Below are positions 9,825 to 17,779 of a stretch of DNA of 64,000 bases, in pieces. The notes under the pieces are model-generated. The model worked only from the letters and a program-made list of their open reading frames with translations, was not told the DNA's origin and ran no database searches. Position 1 is the stretch's first letter. Each line of letters begins with the position of its first letter. Origin of the DNA: Cryobacterium inferilacus (GTDB lineage: Bacteria > Actinomycetota > Actinomycetes > Actinomycetales > Microbacteriaceae); assembly GCF_019599185.1 (NCBI RefSeq), contig NZ_JAIEUL010000001.1, positions 186,001-250,000 on the forward strand, given 5' to 3'. A program made the position numbers and the translations under genes.

Positions 9825-10235
9825 TCAGTCCGTCGCCTCGAGGTAGAACCAGACTCCCGCGACCTTCTCGAACCGGCTCACCTCGTGCTGCCGGGAGCGG
9901 TGGCCGCCCTGACGGGCGTACGCGGTGAACTCGACGATTCCCACGGTGTCCAGCATCCCCCCGCGTTCGGTTCGTTCGATGTCGAGGCGCATCCACCGCA
10001 CCGTTCCATCGAGTTCCAGGTCTTCCGGCCGAGTGCGCGGATGCCAGGTGGCGAGCAGATAGTCGGCATCACCGACCGCGAAGGCCGAGTACCGCGACCG
10101 CATGAGCTGTTCTGCCGTCGCCGCCCTGCTTTCCCCACGGTGGAGTCGGCCGCAGCAGTCGACGTAGCCATTGCCGCTCAGGCAGGGACAGCGCACGGGC
10201 AGGGCGGACGGGACGACGGGGTCGGGTGTGGGCAC
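9825..10235 (-). CDS. YchJ-like (UPF0225) SEC-C motif protein
   Basis: A 136-residue protein with an N-terminal SEC-C zinc motif (CPCLSGNGYVDCCGRLH) followed by a YchJ-type domain: TAEQLMRSRYSAFAVGDADYLLATWHP, then VEFTAYAR and SRFEKVAGVWFYLEA. This arrangement is diagnostic of the YchJ/UPF0225 family, whose biochemical role is unclear. The start is a GTG at 10235; no ATG lies in frame nearby. It is convergent with the upstream membrane protein and 24 bp from the next gene on the same strand. Confidence 0.85.
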   Translation of the reverse strand: MPTPDPVVPSALPVRCPCLSGNGYVDCCGRLHRGESRAATAEQLMRSRYSAFAVGDADYLLATWHPRTRPEDLELDGTVRWMRLDIERTERGGMLDTVGIVEFTAYARQGGHRSRQHEVSRFEKVAGVWFYLEATD

Positions 10236-10259
10236 CGTGCCATTATCGCCCGGATGCGC

Positions 10260-10847
10260 TCACGCCGAGGTGACCCGCACGAGGGCCTCGGTGTGACCGA
10301 GCGGGCCGGGTTTCCACCACGGATCGACGCGGGCGTAGTACAGGCCACCGAGAGGCTCCAGTCGGCAGGAACGCACCTCGGTGAGGAGGTCCCTGCCGCC
10401 CGCTCGGAGTCTGGCGGTGCTGAGTCGGCCGGCGAAGCGCAGGGCAGCGGCCTCGTGAGCCGGCATGGAGCGGAGCTGAACGGACTCCTCCAACGGAGCA
10501 GGGAGGTCGGCCGGGTCTGTGCCGGTCGCCACGACGATGCTCACCAGCTGACCGGTTGCCGCCATCGGGTCTAGCAGACCTCCCGATTCGAGCAGGACTC
10601 CCGATTCGACCGGCCCCACCGGTTCGACCGGCCCCACCGGTTCGAGCAGGAGCGGAGCGGTCACATCCAGGACCGCCCCTGCCGCGTTCTCGCCGCCCAG
10701 GTAGCGACGCAATACCCTGGCACCCGCCAGGCCGGCGCGGACAGACGCGGAATCGGCCCGCATCTGCACGAGCACCCGGGCCGGATAATGTCGGACGTCG
10801 AAGCGAGGAAATGCCCGCACCACCGTGTACGGCAGCTGCTCGGTCAT
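10260..10847 (-). CDS. SOUL-type heme-binding family protein
   Basis: 195 residues. The N-terminus PYTVVRAFPRFDVRHYPAR is the SOUL/HBP signature, and the C-terminal DPWWKPGPLGHTEALV block also fits. Known members bind heme or other tetrapyrroles; the bacterial role is unclear. The start is the ATG at 10847. A longer open frame upstream is the shadow of the next gene. In the middle, residues rich in Pro, Val, Glu and Gly (LLLEPVGPVEPVGPVES) come from four tandem 18-bp units at 10580-10651, inserted between the two conserved halves. I see no signal peptide. Confidence 0.82.
   Translation of the reverse strand: MTEQLPYTVVRAFPRFDVRHYPARVLVQMRADSASVRAGLAGARVLRRYLGGENAAGAVLDVTAPLLLEPVGPVEPVGPVESGVLLESGGLLDPMAATGQLVSIVVATGTDPADLPAPLEESVQLRSMPAHEAAALRFAGRLSTARLRAGGRDLLTEVRSCRLEPLGGLYYARVDPWWKPGPLGHTEALVRVTSA
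10580..10651. repeat. Four tandem 18-bp units inside the SOUL gene
   Basis: Units lie at 10580-10597, 10598-10615, 10616-10633 and 10634-10651. They share a central TTCGA core. Units 1 and 4 end in AGCAGGA and units 2 and 3 in ACCGGCC; across the last junctions an 18-bp stretch (10605-10622) is repeated exactly at 10623-10640. Each unit adds six codons, so the frame is kept. Confidence 0.85.
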
Positions 10848-10885
10848 ACCGGGGAGTGTAAACCCGTGGGCCCTCGTGAGGGGGG

Positions 10886-11236
10886 TCAGGCCTTCTTGAC
10901 CACGCTGGACTTGAGCTGGGTCGTGACGCCCTCGATCCGCGCCTCGATGTCGTGGTCGCCCACGCCCTGGCGCAGACGGATGTCGCGCACCTTCGTGCCC
11001 ACCTTGAGCATGTTGGTGCCGCCCTTGACCTTGAGGCCCTTGATGATGGTCACGGAATCCCCGTCGGCGAGCACGCTGCCGTGCGCATCCTTGATCACGG
11101 TTGCAGCCGCCGGCTCGTCGGCCGCGGCGGCCTCTGCAGACCATTCGTGCGCGCAGAGCGGGCAGACCAACAGCGACCCCATCTCATAGGTCAGGTCGCT
11201 GGAGCATTCCGGGCACGGAGGCAGGGTGTCATTCAC
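10886..11236 (-). CDS. PhnA/YjdM-family zinc-ribbon protein
   Basis: 116 residues. An N-terminal zinc ribbon (CPECSSDLTYEMGSLLVCPLC) is joined by an Ala-rich linker to the PhnA domain (VIKDAHGSVLADGDSVTIIKGLKVKG, KVGTKVRDIRL, DHDIEARIEG). It was once linked to phosphonate use in E. coli, but the family is widespread outside phn operons and its function is not settled. ATG at 11236. No phn genes are nearby, so a phosphonate role is not supported here. Confidence 0.88.
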   Translation of the reverse strand: MNDTLPPCPECSSDLTYEMGSLLVCPLCAHEWSAEAAAADEPAAATVIKDAHGSVLADGDSVTIIKGLKVKGGTNMLKVGTKVRDIRLRQGVGDHDIEARIEGVTTQLKSSVVKKA

Positions 11237-11394
11237 TCCCCCATCGTACCGGTCAGACTCTGAGCCAAATCGAGGGTAACGGGCGTACCGTGTGCGCTAG
11301 AAAACGTGACCGGGCGTACGACGCCGGCGGTCACCTCACACCGGGGCTAGGCGCTCCTGGGCGTCCCGGACAGCTGCTGAACGAAGGCGGAGCA

Positions 11395-11496
11395 ATGGAA
11401 CCCACCGAAACCGACACCGCACGCACCAACACCGCAGGCATCAACACCGCAGGCACCCGGACTGCCTGCACCACCACCGGCCGGTGGTCGCGGTGA
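11395..11496 (+). CDS. 33-codon upstream ORF coupled to the psp cluster
   Basis: ATG at 11395 has a good GGCGGAG site five bases upstream, better than that of the gene that follows. The peptide (METE-like start MEPTETDTARTNT, then NTAGINTAGTRT) is Thr/Asn/Ala-rich and internally repetitive, with a C-terminal RWSR. Its TGA stop overlaps a GTG (11493-11496, GTGA) that begins the next gene. It may be a leader that delivers ribosomes to that gene rather than a functional peptide. The sequence is too short and repetitive to be sure it is made. Confidence 0.45.
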   Translation: MEPTETDTARTNTAGINTAGTRTACTTTGRWSR

Positions 11497-12098
11497 GCGT
11501 CCTCGCGGAGATCCTGCTCGCCCTGGCGAGCATCATGCTCGTCTCCACCGCCGCCGTCATCATCGGTGTCAAGGTCGTGGTCGGCCGGCTCAGGCGGAGC
11601 CGGGCCGTCAGCGCGTCCGTCCTGCGGGCGCGCGCCAGATTGAGCGTCGGGCGGCAGCACGAGCTCCTCGCCCTCAGAGTGCGCCTCGCCGAGCTCCTCG
11701 CCAGTGGAGCTGCGGCCCTGGACATCGCCAAGCGGAACGACACCCCCCTCGGTGAACTCCGGGGGCTCTTCGAGCGCATCCGCACCGACGCCGCCGCACT
11801 GGATGCACAGCTCCTGCTGCTCCTCAGCGAACATGACAGCGCCGTCCTGACGGAGTCCATTCCCGCCGCACGGAACAGGGTGGACCAGGTCGGCACCTTG
11901 GTCAGGCGCCTCCGCGTGGCCGTCGCGGCGGGAATCGGCGACCCGACCGATGATTCCCTCGCCGTGCTCCGGGGAGATCTCGACCGGGAGATCGAAGCCC
12001 TCTCCGCCGGTCGGGGCGAGCTGCACGCGCTCTATCGACTCGACGACACCGGCGGCCAGACCGCGCTCACCCCCCGCACCGAACGGAGTCCCTCATGA
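11493..12098 (+). CDS. Hypothetical membrane-anchored helical protein upstream of pspA
   Basis: About 201 residues from the GTG at 11493; GTG 11484 is an alternative start. One N-terminal TM helix (about residues 2-28, AEILLALASIMLVSTAAVIIGVKV cut here for length) is followed by a basic stop-transfer patch RLRRSR and a long, Ala/Leu/Arg-rich helical cytoplasmic part with no Cys. I do not recognise a family. The stop overlaps the pspA start (ATGA), so the two are made together. An inferred role is as a membrane partner or anchor for the PspA protein in envelope stress. Confidence 0.6.
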   Translation: MSVLAEILLALASIMLVSTAAVIIGVKVVVGRLRRSRAVSASVLRARARLSVGRQHELLALRVRLAELLASGAAALDIAKRNDTPLGELRGLFERIRTDAAALDAQLLLLLSEHDSAVLTESIPAARNRVDQVGTLVRRLRVAVAAGIGDPTDDSLAVLRGDLDREIEALSAGRGELHALYRLDDTGGQTALTPRTERSPS

Positions 12099-12853
12099 CA
12101 CTGTCCTCCAGGCTGCGTGTGATCTTTCGTAGCAAGACCTCCCAGGCACTGGACCGGATCGAGGATCCCCGAGAGGCCTTGGACGACAGCTATGACCAAC
12201 AGGTGAAGATGCTCCACCAGGTGCGCCAGGGTCTGGCAGAGGTCGCGACCGCCAAGAAACGCATCGAACTGCAGGGCCAGGAGATGGGTCAGCGCCACCG
12301 CCGCCTGGGCGCGCAAGCCGACCAGGCGCTCGATCAGGGACGGGACGACCTGGCCAGAACCGCTCTCGAGCGCCGCGCCCTACTGGAGAACCAGGTCGCT
12401 CTGATCCACGACCAGTACAGCGTGCTCGAACAGCAGCAGGCGCGCTTGCAGGACAACGAGCGTCGCCTGGCCGAGCGCATCACGGCGTTCCGCACCGAGA
12501 AGGAGACCATCAAGGCCAGCTACGCGGCATCCGTCGCCCAGGTCAAGGCCAACGAGGCCGCGGCCGGCATCGGCGGCCAGATGACGGACGTGGGCCTGAA
12601 CCTCGACCGGGCCAAGGATCGGGTGGCGCAAATGCAGGCCCGCGCGGCTGCGACCGACGAGTTGTTGGCCAACGGCACCCTCACCGACCTCACCGCGACG
12701 CCGGACTCCGACCTCGAGCGGCAACTGTCGTCAGGGGCGATCGCGGCCGACGTCGAGCGTCAACTGCAATCGATGAAGTCCGCCAAGTCTGCCCACACGG
12801 CTCGTCCCGCCGGCGATGACAACCCCGATGCCTGGTTGAGCATCGGACGGTGA
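12095..12853 (+). CDS. pspA: PspA/IM30 (ESCRT-III-like) family protein
   Basis: 252 residues. The N-terminus MTLSSRLRVIFRSK has the basic amphipathic helix expected to touch the membrane. Then comes ALDRIEDPREALDDSYDQQ, the conserved PspA/Vipp1 helix, and a long coiled coil to about residue 200 with LLENQVALIHDQY and NERRLAERITAF. PspA proteins bind and stabilise stressed membranes. The tail ends DNPDAWLSIGR. It is the last gene of a coupled cluster (ATGA overlap). No PspBC or ClgR gene is adjacent, which is usual for actinobacteria outside Mycobacterium. Confidence 0.88.
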   Translation: MTLSSRLRVIFRSKTSQALDRIEDPREALDDSYDQQVKMLHQVRQGLAEVATAKKRIELQGQEMGQRHRRLGAQADQALDQGRDDLARTALERRALLENQVALIHDQYSVLEQQQARLQDNERRLAERITAFRTEKETIKASYAASVAQVKANEAAAGIGGQMTDVGLNLDRAKDRVAQMQARAAATDELLANGTLTDLTATPDSDLERQLSSGAIAADVERQLQSMKSAKSAHTARPAGDDNPDAWLSIGR

Positions 12854-12898
12854 AACCGCAGAAAAATATAAAAGAAATCCACCGCGAAGAGTGGCACG

Positions 12899-12940
12899 AA
12901 AAAACCCCCGATGAACTTTCTCATCGGGGGTTTCTTTCGT
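12899..12940. terminator. Bidirectional intrinsic terminator between pspA and tRNA-Ala
   Basis: CCCCCGATGA (12905-12914) pairs with TCATCGGGGG (12921-12930) around a short loop. It is flanked by A6 on the left (T6 on the minus strand) and a T-rich stretch on the right, so it can end both the plus-strand psp transcript and the minus-strand tRNA transcript. Confidence 0.85.
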
Positions 12941-12942
12941 TT

Positions 12943-13018
12943 TGGTGGATCCGAGGGGATTCGAACCCCTGACCCCCTGCATGCCATGCAGGTGCGCTAC
13001 CAGCTGCGCCACGGACCC
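12943..13018 (-). tRNA. tRNA-Ala (GGC)
   Basis: 76 nt including an encoded 3' CCA. The acceptor stem GGGTCCG pairs with CGGATCC (one G-T). The D-arm GCGCAGCTGGTAGCGC, the anticodon stem CTGC/GCAG with loop ATGGCAT (anticodon GGC) and the T-arm GGTTCGAATCC are all intact. It decodes GCC, the dominant Ala codon in this GC-rich genome. Confidence 0.96.
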
Positions 13019-13091
13019 AGACTTTGTTTCGAATTCCTCCGAAACAACTTCATTAGGTTACTACATGTTTTGAGTGCTCGTGAACCAAACG

Positions 13092-13511
13092 CTAGTCCGC
13101 GGCCTCAATTTCGACCGGGGTTTCTGTTTCGGCGTCGTCGATGGCACGCGCACTGGCCAGGTCGATCGGGATGACCGGGCAGTCCTTCCAGAGTCGCTCG
13201 AGGGAGTAGTAGACCCTTTCCTCCTCGTGGAACACGTGCACGACGAGGTCGCCGAAGTCAACGAGGATCCATCGGCCCTCTGCGCGGCCCTCGCGGCGCA
13301 GCGGCTTGTAACCGGCCTCGATGAGCTTGTCTTCGATTTCGCCGGCAATGGCGACCACGTTGCGCTCGGAGCGCCCGGTGACGATGAGGAAGATGTCGGC
13401 CAACGGCAACGGGTTGGAGACGTCGATGGCAACGAGGTCCTCCCCCGCTTTCGAGTCGGCGGCGGCGGCAGCCACCTTGAGGAGCTCGAGAGCGTGGGCA
13501 GAAGCGGTCAT
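13092..13511 (-). CDS. rsfS: Ribosomal silencing factor RsfS
   Basis: Binds ribosomal protein L14 (uL14) and blocks joining of the 30S and 50S subunits when nutrients are short. 139 residues with the family blocks DLVAIDVSNPLPLADIFLIVTG, ERNVVAIAGEIEDKL, REGRAEGRWILVDFGDLVVHVF and YYSLERLW. The start at 13511 (MTASAHALELL) gives the usual N-terminus; the frame upstream is non-coding in character. It follows nadD and one intervening gene on the same strand, as in many actinobacteria. Confidence 0.95.
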   Translation of the reverse strand: MTASAHALELLKVAAAAADSKAGEDLVAIDVSNPLPLADIFLIVTGRSERNVVAIAGEIEDKLIEAGYKPLRREGRAEGRWILVDFGDLVVHVFHEEERVYYSLERLWKDCPVIPIDLASARAIDDAETETPVEIEAAD

Positions 13512-13560
13512 CGATTGAATCCCTGAGTTAGTAAAAGCGAAAAGGATGGCAGGAGAAGAT

Positions 13561-14670
13561 TTAGTAGATGTTGAAGGCGTAGCCCACAACGAAGAGCGAC
13601 AGCACGCCGATGGCGAGGACCGCGGCGGTGATCGCCAGGACCGTCGGCAGCGACGCTCCACGCTTTCGAGGCGGCGTCATGACGCCCCTGGTGGAGGTGT
13701 GGGTGCTCACGGCGCGACTGGCGCTGACCGGGGCGACGTCATTGTGGTGACCGCCCTCATCGAGCTGGTCGAGCATGCGATCCATCTCGGACGAATCGAA
13801 GAGGTTCGGGTGCTGCCCGGTAGCGCCCAGGCTACGCGGCAGGTCGATCGAGCCGGTGATCATGATCTCGCCGGTGCTCGTGATCGGACCCGCGGTTCCC
13901 TGACGAGGGATCGCCGGCAGGATCAGTGCGTTGCTGGTCGTCGGGATTCCGCCGGCACCCATTCCGCTGCCGACCAGATCGTCGAAGGTCGTATCGTCAC
14001 GGCGACCGATGCTCTGAATGTGGCTGTCGTCCTCGCGGTCGACAGACCAGTGCCCCACCGGAAGGTTCAGCCCCAGTGGCGCGGCGGCGGCTGGGCTCTT
14101 CTGAGCCGGGGTCGCCTGAGCAGAGTTCGTGTGAGCAGAGTCGGTGTGGGCAGCGTTCGTTTCCGCAGGGGTGACTCCGACGGGACTCACCGGCTCGGCA
14201 TCCTGGGCGCCTGCCCCGTTCGCGGGGGTGACGCCGGCTGCCGGTTCCGCGCTGGCGGCCGCGGCGGCCTGCAGCGCACGCAGTTCCCGGCGGGTGAGAG
14301 TATGACCCGGCTGGACCACGACGGATTCTGTGACCTCGGTACGAGCAGCAGCGGGCGCATCGGGCAGCGGCAACGGCGCGGGAACGGGCGTGGCGGCTTC
14401 GGGCTCGACAACCTTGGGCTTGGCGGATGCCGGCTTGGCGGATGCCGGCTTGGCGGATGCCGGCCTGGCGGATGCCGGCCTGGCCGGTACCAGCTTGGCC
14501 GCCGCCGGTGCCTCGATACCCGGCGCGGTGTGACGGGAGTGCTGCACGGCGGGAGTGAGCGACGCGGGGTCGACCGACGGGTCGGTCTCCGACGAGGCCG
14601 GCTCGTTCTCCCGAGCCAACTCGCGCAACTGTCGTCGCGTCAGTGGCTGCGGGTCATTACCCAACGTCAT
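13561..14670 (-). CDS. Ser/Ala/Pro-rich single-TM protein between nadD and rsfS
   Basis: 369 residues, no recognised domain. The N-terminal [14 protein letters not shown] motif recurs as [13 protein letters not shown] near residue 125. Between them is a low-complexity linker with four PASAK/R repeats. One TM helix sits at the very C-terminus (about residues 343-365, [19 protein letters not shown]), followed by only a few residues, so the long N-terminal part is probably cytoplasmic and tail-anchored. The start overlaps the nadD stop (ATGA), so it is coupled to NAD synthesis and ribosome silencing genes. The function is unknown. Confidence 0.7.
   Translation of the reverse strand: MTLGNDPQPLTRRQLRELARENEPASSETDPSVDPASLTPAVQHSRHTAPGIEAPAAAKLVPARPASARPASAKPASAKPASAKPKVVEPEAATPVPAPLPLPDAPAAARTEVTESVVVQPGHTLTRRELRALQAAAAASAEPAAGVTPANGAGAQDAEPVSPVGVTPAETNAAHTDSAHTNSAQATPAQKSPAAAAPLGLNLPVGHWSVDREDDSHIQSIGRRDDTTFDDLVGSGMGAGGIPTTSNALILPAIPRQGTAGPITSTGEIMITGSIDLPRSLGATGQHPNLFDSSEMDRMLDQLDEGGHHNDVAPVSASRAVSTHTSTRGVMTPPRKRGASLPTVLAITAAVLAIGVLSLFVVGYAFNIY
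14419..14493. repeat. Tandem 15-bp units coding for PASAK/R repeats
   Basis: Four near-identical 15-bp units (14419-14433, 14434-14448, 14449-14463, 14464-14478; core TTGGCGGATGCCGG with one C/T change) are followed by a degenerate fifth. They are in frame with the 369-residue protein, so copy number can change without a frameshift. Confidence 0.88.
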
Positions 14671-15260
14671 GCCACACTCCGATACAAATGGTGCTTTGAG
14701 ATGTACTGGACAACCCCATCAGGGACCAAGTACCAGACCGGGAAACCCCGGTTCACACGTGCCCGGCAGTCAGTGGACGAGATAGCCAGAGCCGGAACCT
14801 CCAACAAGCTTACGTCCTGGTTGGGCAATCCCGAAATGCTCAGGTCATGTCCCGGACGACTCACAGCCACGAAGTGGGCGAGCTTCCAGAGCTCGGCCAC
14901 GTCTTTCCACCCCAGAATCTGGGTGATGGCGTCCGCTCCGGTGATGAAGAACAGCTCGGCATCCGGTCGCTCGGCGTGCAGGTCCCGCAGCGTGTCGATC
15001 GTATAGGTGGGACCGGTGCGATCGATGTCCACCCGGCTGACCGTGAACCGGGGGTTGGAAGCCGTCGCGATCACCGTCATCAGGTAGCGGTGTTCGGCCC
15101 GGGTGACGTCGGCCTTCTGCCAGGGCTGCCCCGTCGGCACGAAGACGACCTCGTCGAGGTCGAAGCTCTGGGCCACTTCACTGGCAGCCACGAGGTGTCC
15201 GTGATGGATGGGGTCGAAGGTGCCGCCCATCACGCCGATGCGTGGGCGGTGACGTGTCAC
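14667..15260 (-). CDS. nadD: Nicotinate-nucleotide adenylyltransferase
   Basis: Transfers AMP from ATP to nicotinate mononucleotide to give deamido-NAD. 197 residues. The nucleotidyltransferase motif [12 protein letters not shown] is near residue 12, [10 protein letters not shown] and FITGADAI follow, and [10 protein letters not shown] near the C-terminus is the second ATP-binding motif (ISSTxxR). The start is a GTG at 15260, with no alternative ATG before the motif. The stop overlaps the next gene. Confidence 0.95.
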   Translation of the reverse strand: MTRHRPRIGVMGGTFDPIHHGHLVAASEVAQSFDLDEVVFVPTGQPWQKADVTRAEHRYLMTVIATASNPRFTVSRVDIDRTGPTYTIDTLRDLHAERPDAELFFITGADAITQILGWKDVAELWKLAHFVAVSRPGHDLSISGLPNQDVSLLEVPALAISSTDCRARVNRGFPVWYLVPDGVVQYISKHHLYRSVA

Positions 15261-15275
15261 CGGCTGCCTGTCGGC

Positions 15276-15482
15276 CTAGTGGCCACCGTGGCTGGCCGTG
15301 CCACCGTGCGCGGCACTGTACGCATCGGCCTTGGCGCTGTGGCGGTTCGCCACGTCGCGGAAGCTCCAGAGCACGAAGCCCAGGGCCGCAAAGAGCACCA
15401 GGGCGACGAGGCCGTAGACCCAGGTGGGTACGGGCAGCTGGGTGTGCTCGACCTCGGCAAGGACAGCGGTCACGAACAACAT
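15276..15482 (-). CDS. Small single-TM protein with His-rich tail
   Basis: 68 residues. A TM helix (about residues 20-41, VYGLVALVLFAALGFVLW) is followed by a short tail ending in GGTASHGGH with several His. ATG at 15482 has a GGAG nearby. It lies between proA and nadD on the same strand. Not recognised; metal binding by the His tail is only a guess. Confidence 0.6.
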   Translation of the reverse strand: MLFVTAVLAEVEHTQLPVPTWVYGLVALVLFAALGFVLWSFRDVANRHSAKADAYSAAHGGTASHGGH

Positions 15483-15575
15483 GGAATCTCCGTTCAGACA
15501 GACGTGGATCGGGTGAGAGCTGGCAGCGGCCTGCGGTACCCCGACCAGTCTAGCGGGGGTGCCCGCGCGGGCCGG

Positions 15576-16844
15576 TTACGCGCGAACCTGGCCGGTACCG
15601 CGCACGATCCATTTGGTGCTGGTCAGCTCCGACAGCCCCATCGGTCCGCGCGCGTGCAGCTTCTGGGTCGAGATGCCGACCTCGGCGCCGAAGCCGAACT
15701 CGCCGCCGTCGGTGAACCGGGTGGAGGCGTTGACCATCACCGCGGCGGAGTCAACCTCGGACAGGAAGCGTTCCGCGTTGACGATGTCGTTGGTGATGAT
15801 CGATTCGGTGTGTCCGGTGGAGTAGCGGCGAATGTGACCGATGGCGTCGTCGAGCGAATCCACGATGGCCACGGCCACCTCCAGACCCATGTACTCGGTG
15901 CCCCAGTCTTCCGGGGTTGCGGGCACGGCCGTGGGGAAGATCGTGCGCACTCGCTCATCACCGTGGATGGTGACGCCGGATTCCACCAGCCTGGACAGCA
16001 CAGACGGCAACAGCCGCTCGGCTGCGTCCCTGTGCACGAGCAGCGTCTCCAACGCGTTGCAGACGCTGGGTCGTTGCACCTTGGAGTTGTGCACGATGTC
16101 GACGGCCCAGGCCGCGTTGGCGCTCTCGTCGAGGAAGATGTGCACGACGCCCGCGCCGGTTTCGATCACGGGAACCTTGGACTGCTCCACGACCGCCTGG
16201 ATCAGGCCGGCACTGCCGCGCGGAATGAGAACGTCGACGTGGCCTCTGGCCTGCATCAGGGCCGTTGCCCCGTCTCGCCCGAACGGGTCGATGGTCTGCA
16301 CGGACTCCGGGGGCAGGCCGGCCGTGCCGAGCGCGCCCTGGAGCAGTGCCACGAGCACCCGGTTGGTGTTCTCCGCGGCGGACCCTCCCCGCAGGACCAC
16401 GGCGTTGCCGCTCTTGATCGCGATCGCGGCGATGTCGACGGTGACATTGGGTCTGGCCTCGTAGATCACGCCGACGACGCCGAAGGGCACCCGGACCTGG
16501 CTGATCTTCACGCCGTTCGGCAGGCTGCTGCCCCGCACGATCACGCCGACGGGGTCGGTGAGCATCATGATCTGTTCGACGGCACCGGCGAGGCCCTCGA
16601 TCCGTTCGACGGTGAGGGTGAGCCGGTCGAGCATTCCGCTGCTCAGGCCGTTGGCCGACCCGGCGGCCAGGTCGATTCGGTTGGCCGCCACGATCTCGGT
16701 GACGCTCCCGCGGAGCGCCTGCGCGATCGCGGACAGGGCCAGGTCCTTCAATTGGGTTGAGGCCCCGGCAAGGTCCAGGGAGGCCCGCCTGGACGCCTCG
16801 AGGATGGGCACAAGCTGGACGGTGTCGTTCAGTGGCTGCAACAT
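15576..16844 (-). CDS. proA: Glutamate-5-semialdehyde dehydrogenase (gamma-glutamyl phosphate reductase)
   Basis: Second step of proline synthesis: NADPH-dependent reduction of glutamyl-5-phosphate made by ProB. 422 residues with family blocks GVVGVIYEARPNVTVD, VVLRGGSAA, PRGSAGLI, and the catalytic Cys in QRPSVCNALETLLVH. The C-terminal GPMGLSELTSTKW matches the family end. It lies 52 bp after the downstream proB copy, in the expected operon order. Confidence 0.96.
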   Translation of the reverse strand: MLQPLNDTVQLVPILEASRRASLDLAGASTQLKDLALSAIAQALRGSVTEIVAANRIDLAAGSANGLSSGMLDRLTLTVERIEGLAGAVEQIMMLTDPVGVIVRGSSLPNGVKISQVRVPFGVVGVIYEARPNVTVDIAAIAIKSGNAVVLRGGSAAENTNRVLVALLQGALGTAGLPPESVQTIDPFGRDGATALMQARGHVDVLIPRGSAGLIQAVVEQSKVPVIETGAGVVHIFLDESANAAWAVDIVHNSKVQRPSVCNALETLLVHRDAAERLLPSVLSRLVESGVTIHGDERVRTIFPTAVPATPEDWGTEYMGLEVAVAIVDSLDDAIGHIRRYSTGHTESIITNDIVNAERFLSEVDSAAVMVNASTRFTDGGEFGFGAEVGISTQKLHARGPMGLSELTSTKWIVRGTGQVRA

Positions 16845-16896
16845 CCGGCCAGTTTACGGGACCCTGCGCACCGGAGCCCGCGTGCGCAGGCGCTGC

Positions 16897-17697
16897 CTAC
16901 GGGGCGTGGGTTCCAGGACGCTCGACGGCCTCGAACCAGGTTCCGACCCGTTCGCCGCCCAGTGCCTCGCTGATCAGGGCCGTGGACGTGACCAGCACGG
17001 CGGTGCCGTGGGACGCAGCCAGTCTGGCCGCGGAGACCTTGGTGGCCGCGCCTCCGGTGCCGACACCGGAGAGGCTCTCGCCGAACTCGATGCCGGTCAG
17101 CGGGTCGCCGGCGGCGACCGAGTCGATGCGTTCGGCGCCCGGCAGGTGCGGCGGCCGGGTGAAGAGCGCGTCGACGTCGCTGAGGAGCACCAGGAGATCT
17201 GCCTTCACCAGGGTGGCGACCATGGCAGCGAGCCGATCGTTGTCCCCGAACCGGATCTCGTGAGTGGCGACGGTGTCGTTCTCGTTGACAATGGGCAGGA
17301 TGCGCAGGCCAAGGAGACGATCCATGGCCCGTTGGGCGTTGCTGCGGTGCGCGGGGTTCTCGAGGTCACCGGCGGTGAGCAGAACCTGTCCGGCGATGAT
17401 GTCGTACCTGTCCAGGCTCTCCTGGTAGCGGAAGACGAGCAGATTCTGTCCCACGGAGGCGGCGGCCTGCTGGGTGGCCAGGTCACTGGGGCGCTCGTCG
17501 AGCTTCAGGTAGGGCATGCCGGTGGCGATCGCGCCCGACGACACCAGGACGATCTCGGCCCCGCGACCGTGCGCGGAGGCGAGGGCATCGACCAGTTTCG
17601 CGATCTGACCGACATTCTCTCCGCTGATGGAGGACGAGCCCACCTTGACCACGATGCGCGCCGCGTGGCGGACGCCGTCCCGACCCAGGACGCTCAT
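16897..17697 (-). CDS. proB: Glutamate 5-kinase, tandem copy adjacent to proA
   Basis: Phosphorylates the side chain of glutamate, first step of proline synthesis. 266 residues, amino-acid-kinase domain only; the C-terminal PUA domain of the E. coli enzyme is absent. Visible motifs are [66 protein letters not shown] and GVGTGGAATKV. The start at 17697 is taken as the first ATG giving the kinase N-terminus. It is a close paralogue of the gene 82 bp upstream on the same strand; both keep all recognisable active-site motifs. Confidence 0.9.
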   Translation of the reverse strand: MSVLGRDGVRHAARIVVKVGSSSISGENVGQIAKLVDALASAHGRGAEIVLVSSGAIATGMPYLKLDERPSDLATQQAAASVGQNLLVFRYQESLDRYDIIAGQVLLTAGDLENPAHRSNAQRAMDRLLGLRILPIVNENDTVATHEIRFGDNDRLAAMVATLVKADLLVLLSDVDALFTRPPHLPGAERIDSVAAGDPLTGIEFGESLSGVGTGGAATKVSAARLAASHGTAVLVTSTALISEALGGERVGTWFEAVERPGTHAP

Positions 17698-17779
17698 GCG
17701 GGTACGAGAGCCGGGACGAGTGCGTGCGGCTGACGCGCGGGTGCTTCCATGACGCGTCGCTTGATGACTGTGGGCTTGA

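Noticed and set aside
10886..11236. Evidence for phosphonate use
   Set aside because: PhnA-like proteins occur widely without phn genes, and none are here.
11331..12026. 231-codon antisense open frame across the psp cluster
   Set aside because: Shadow of the plus-strand genes: GC-rich codon bias opens the opposite frame, and the peptide has no family features.
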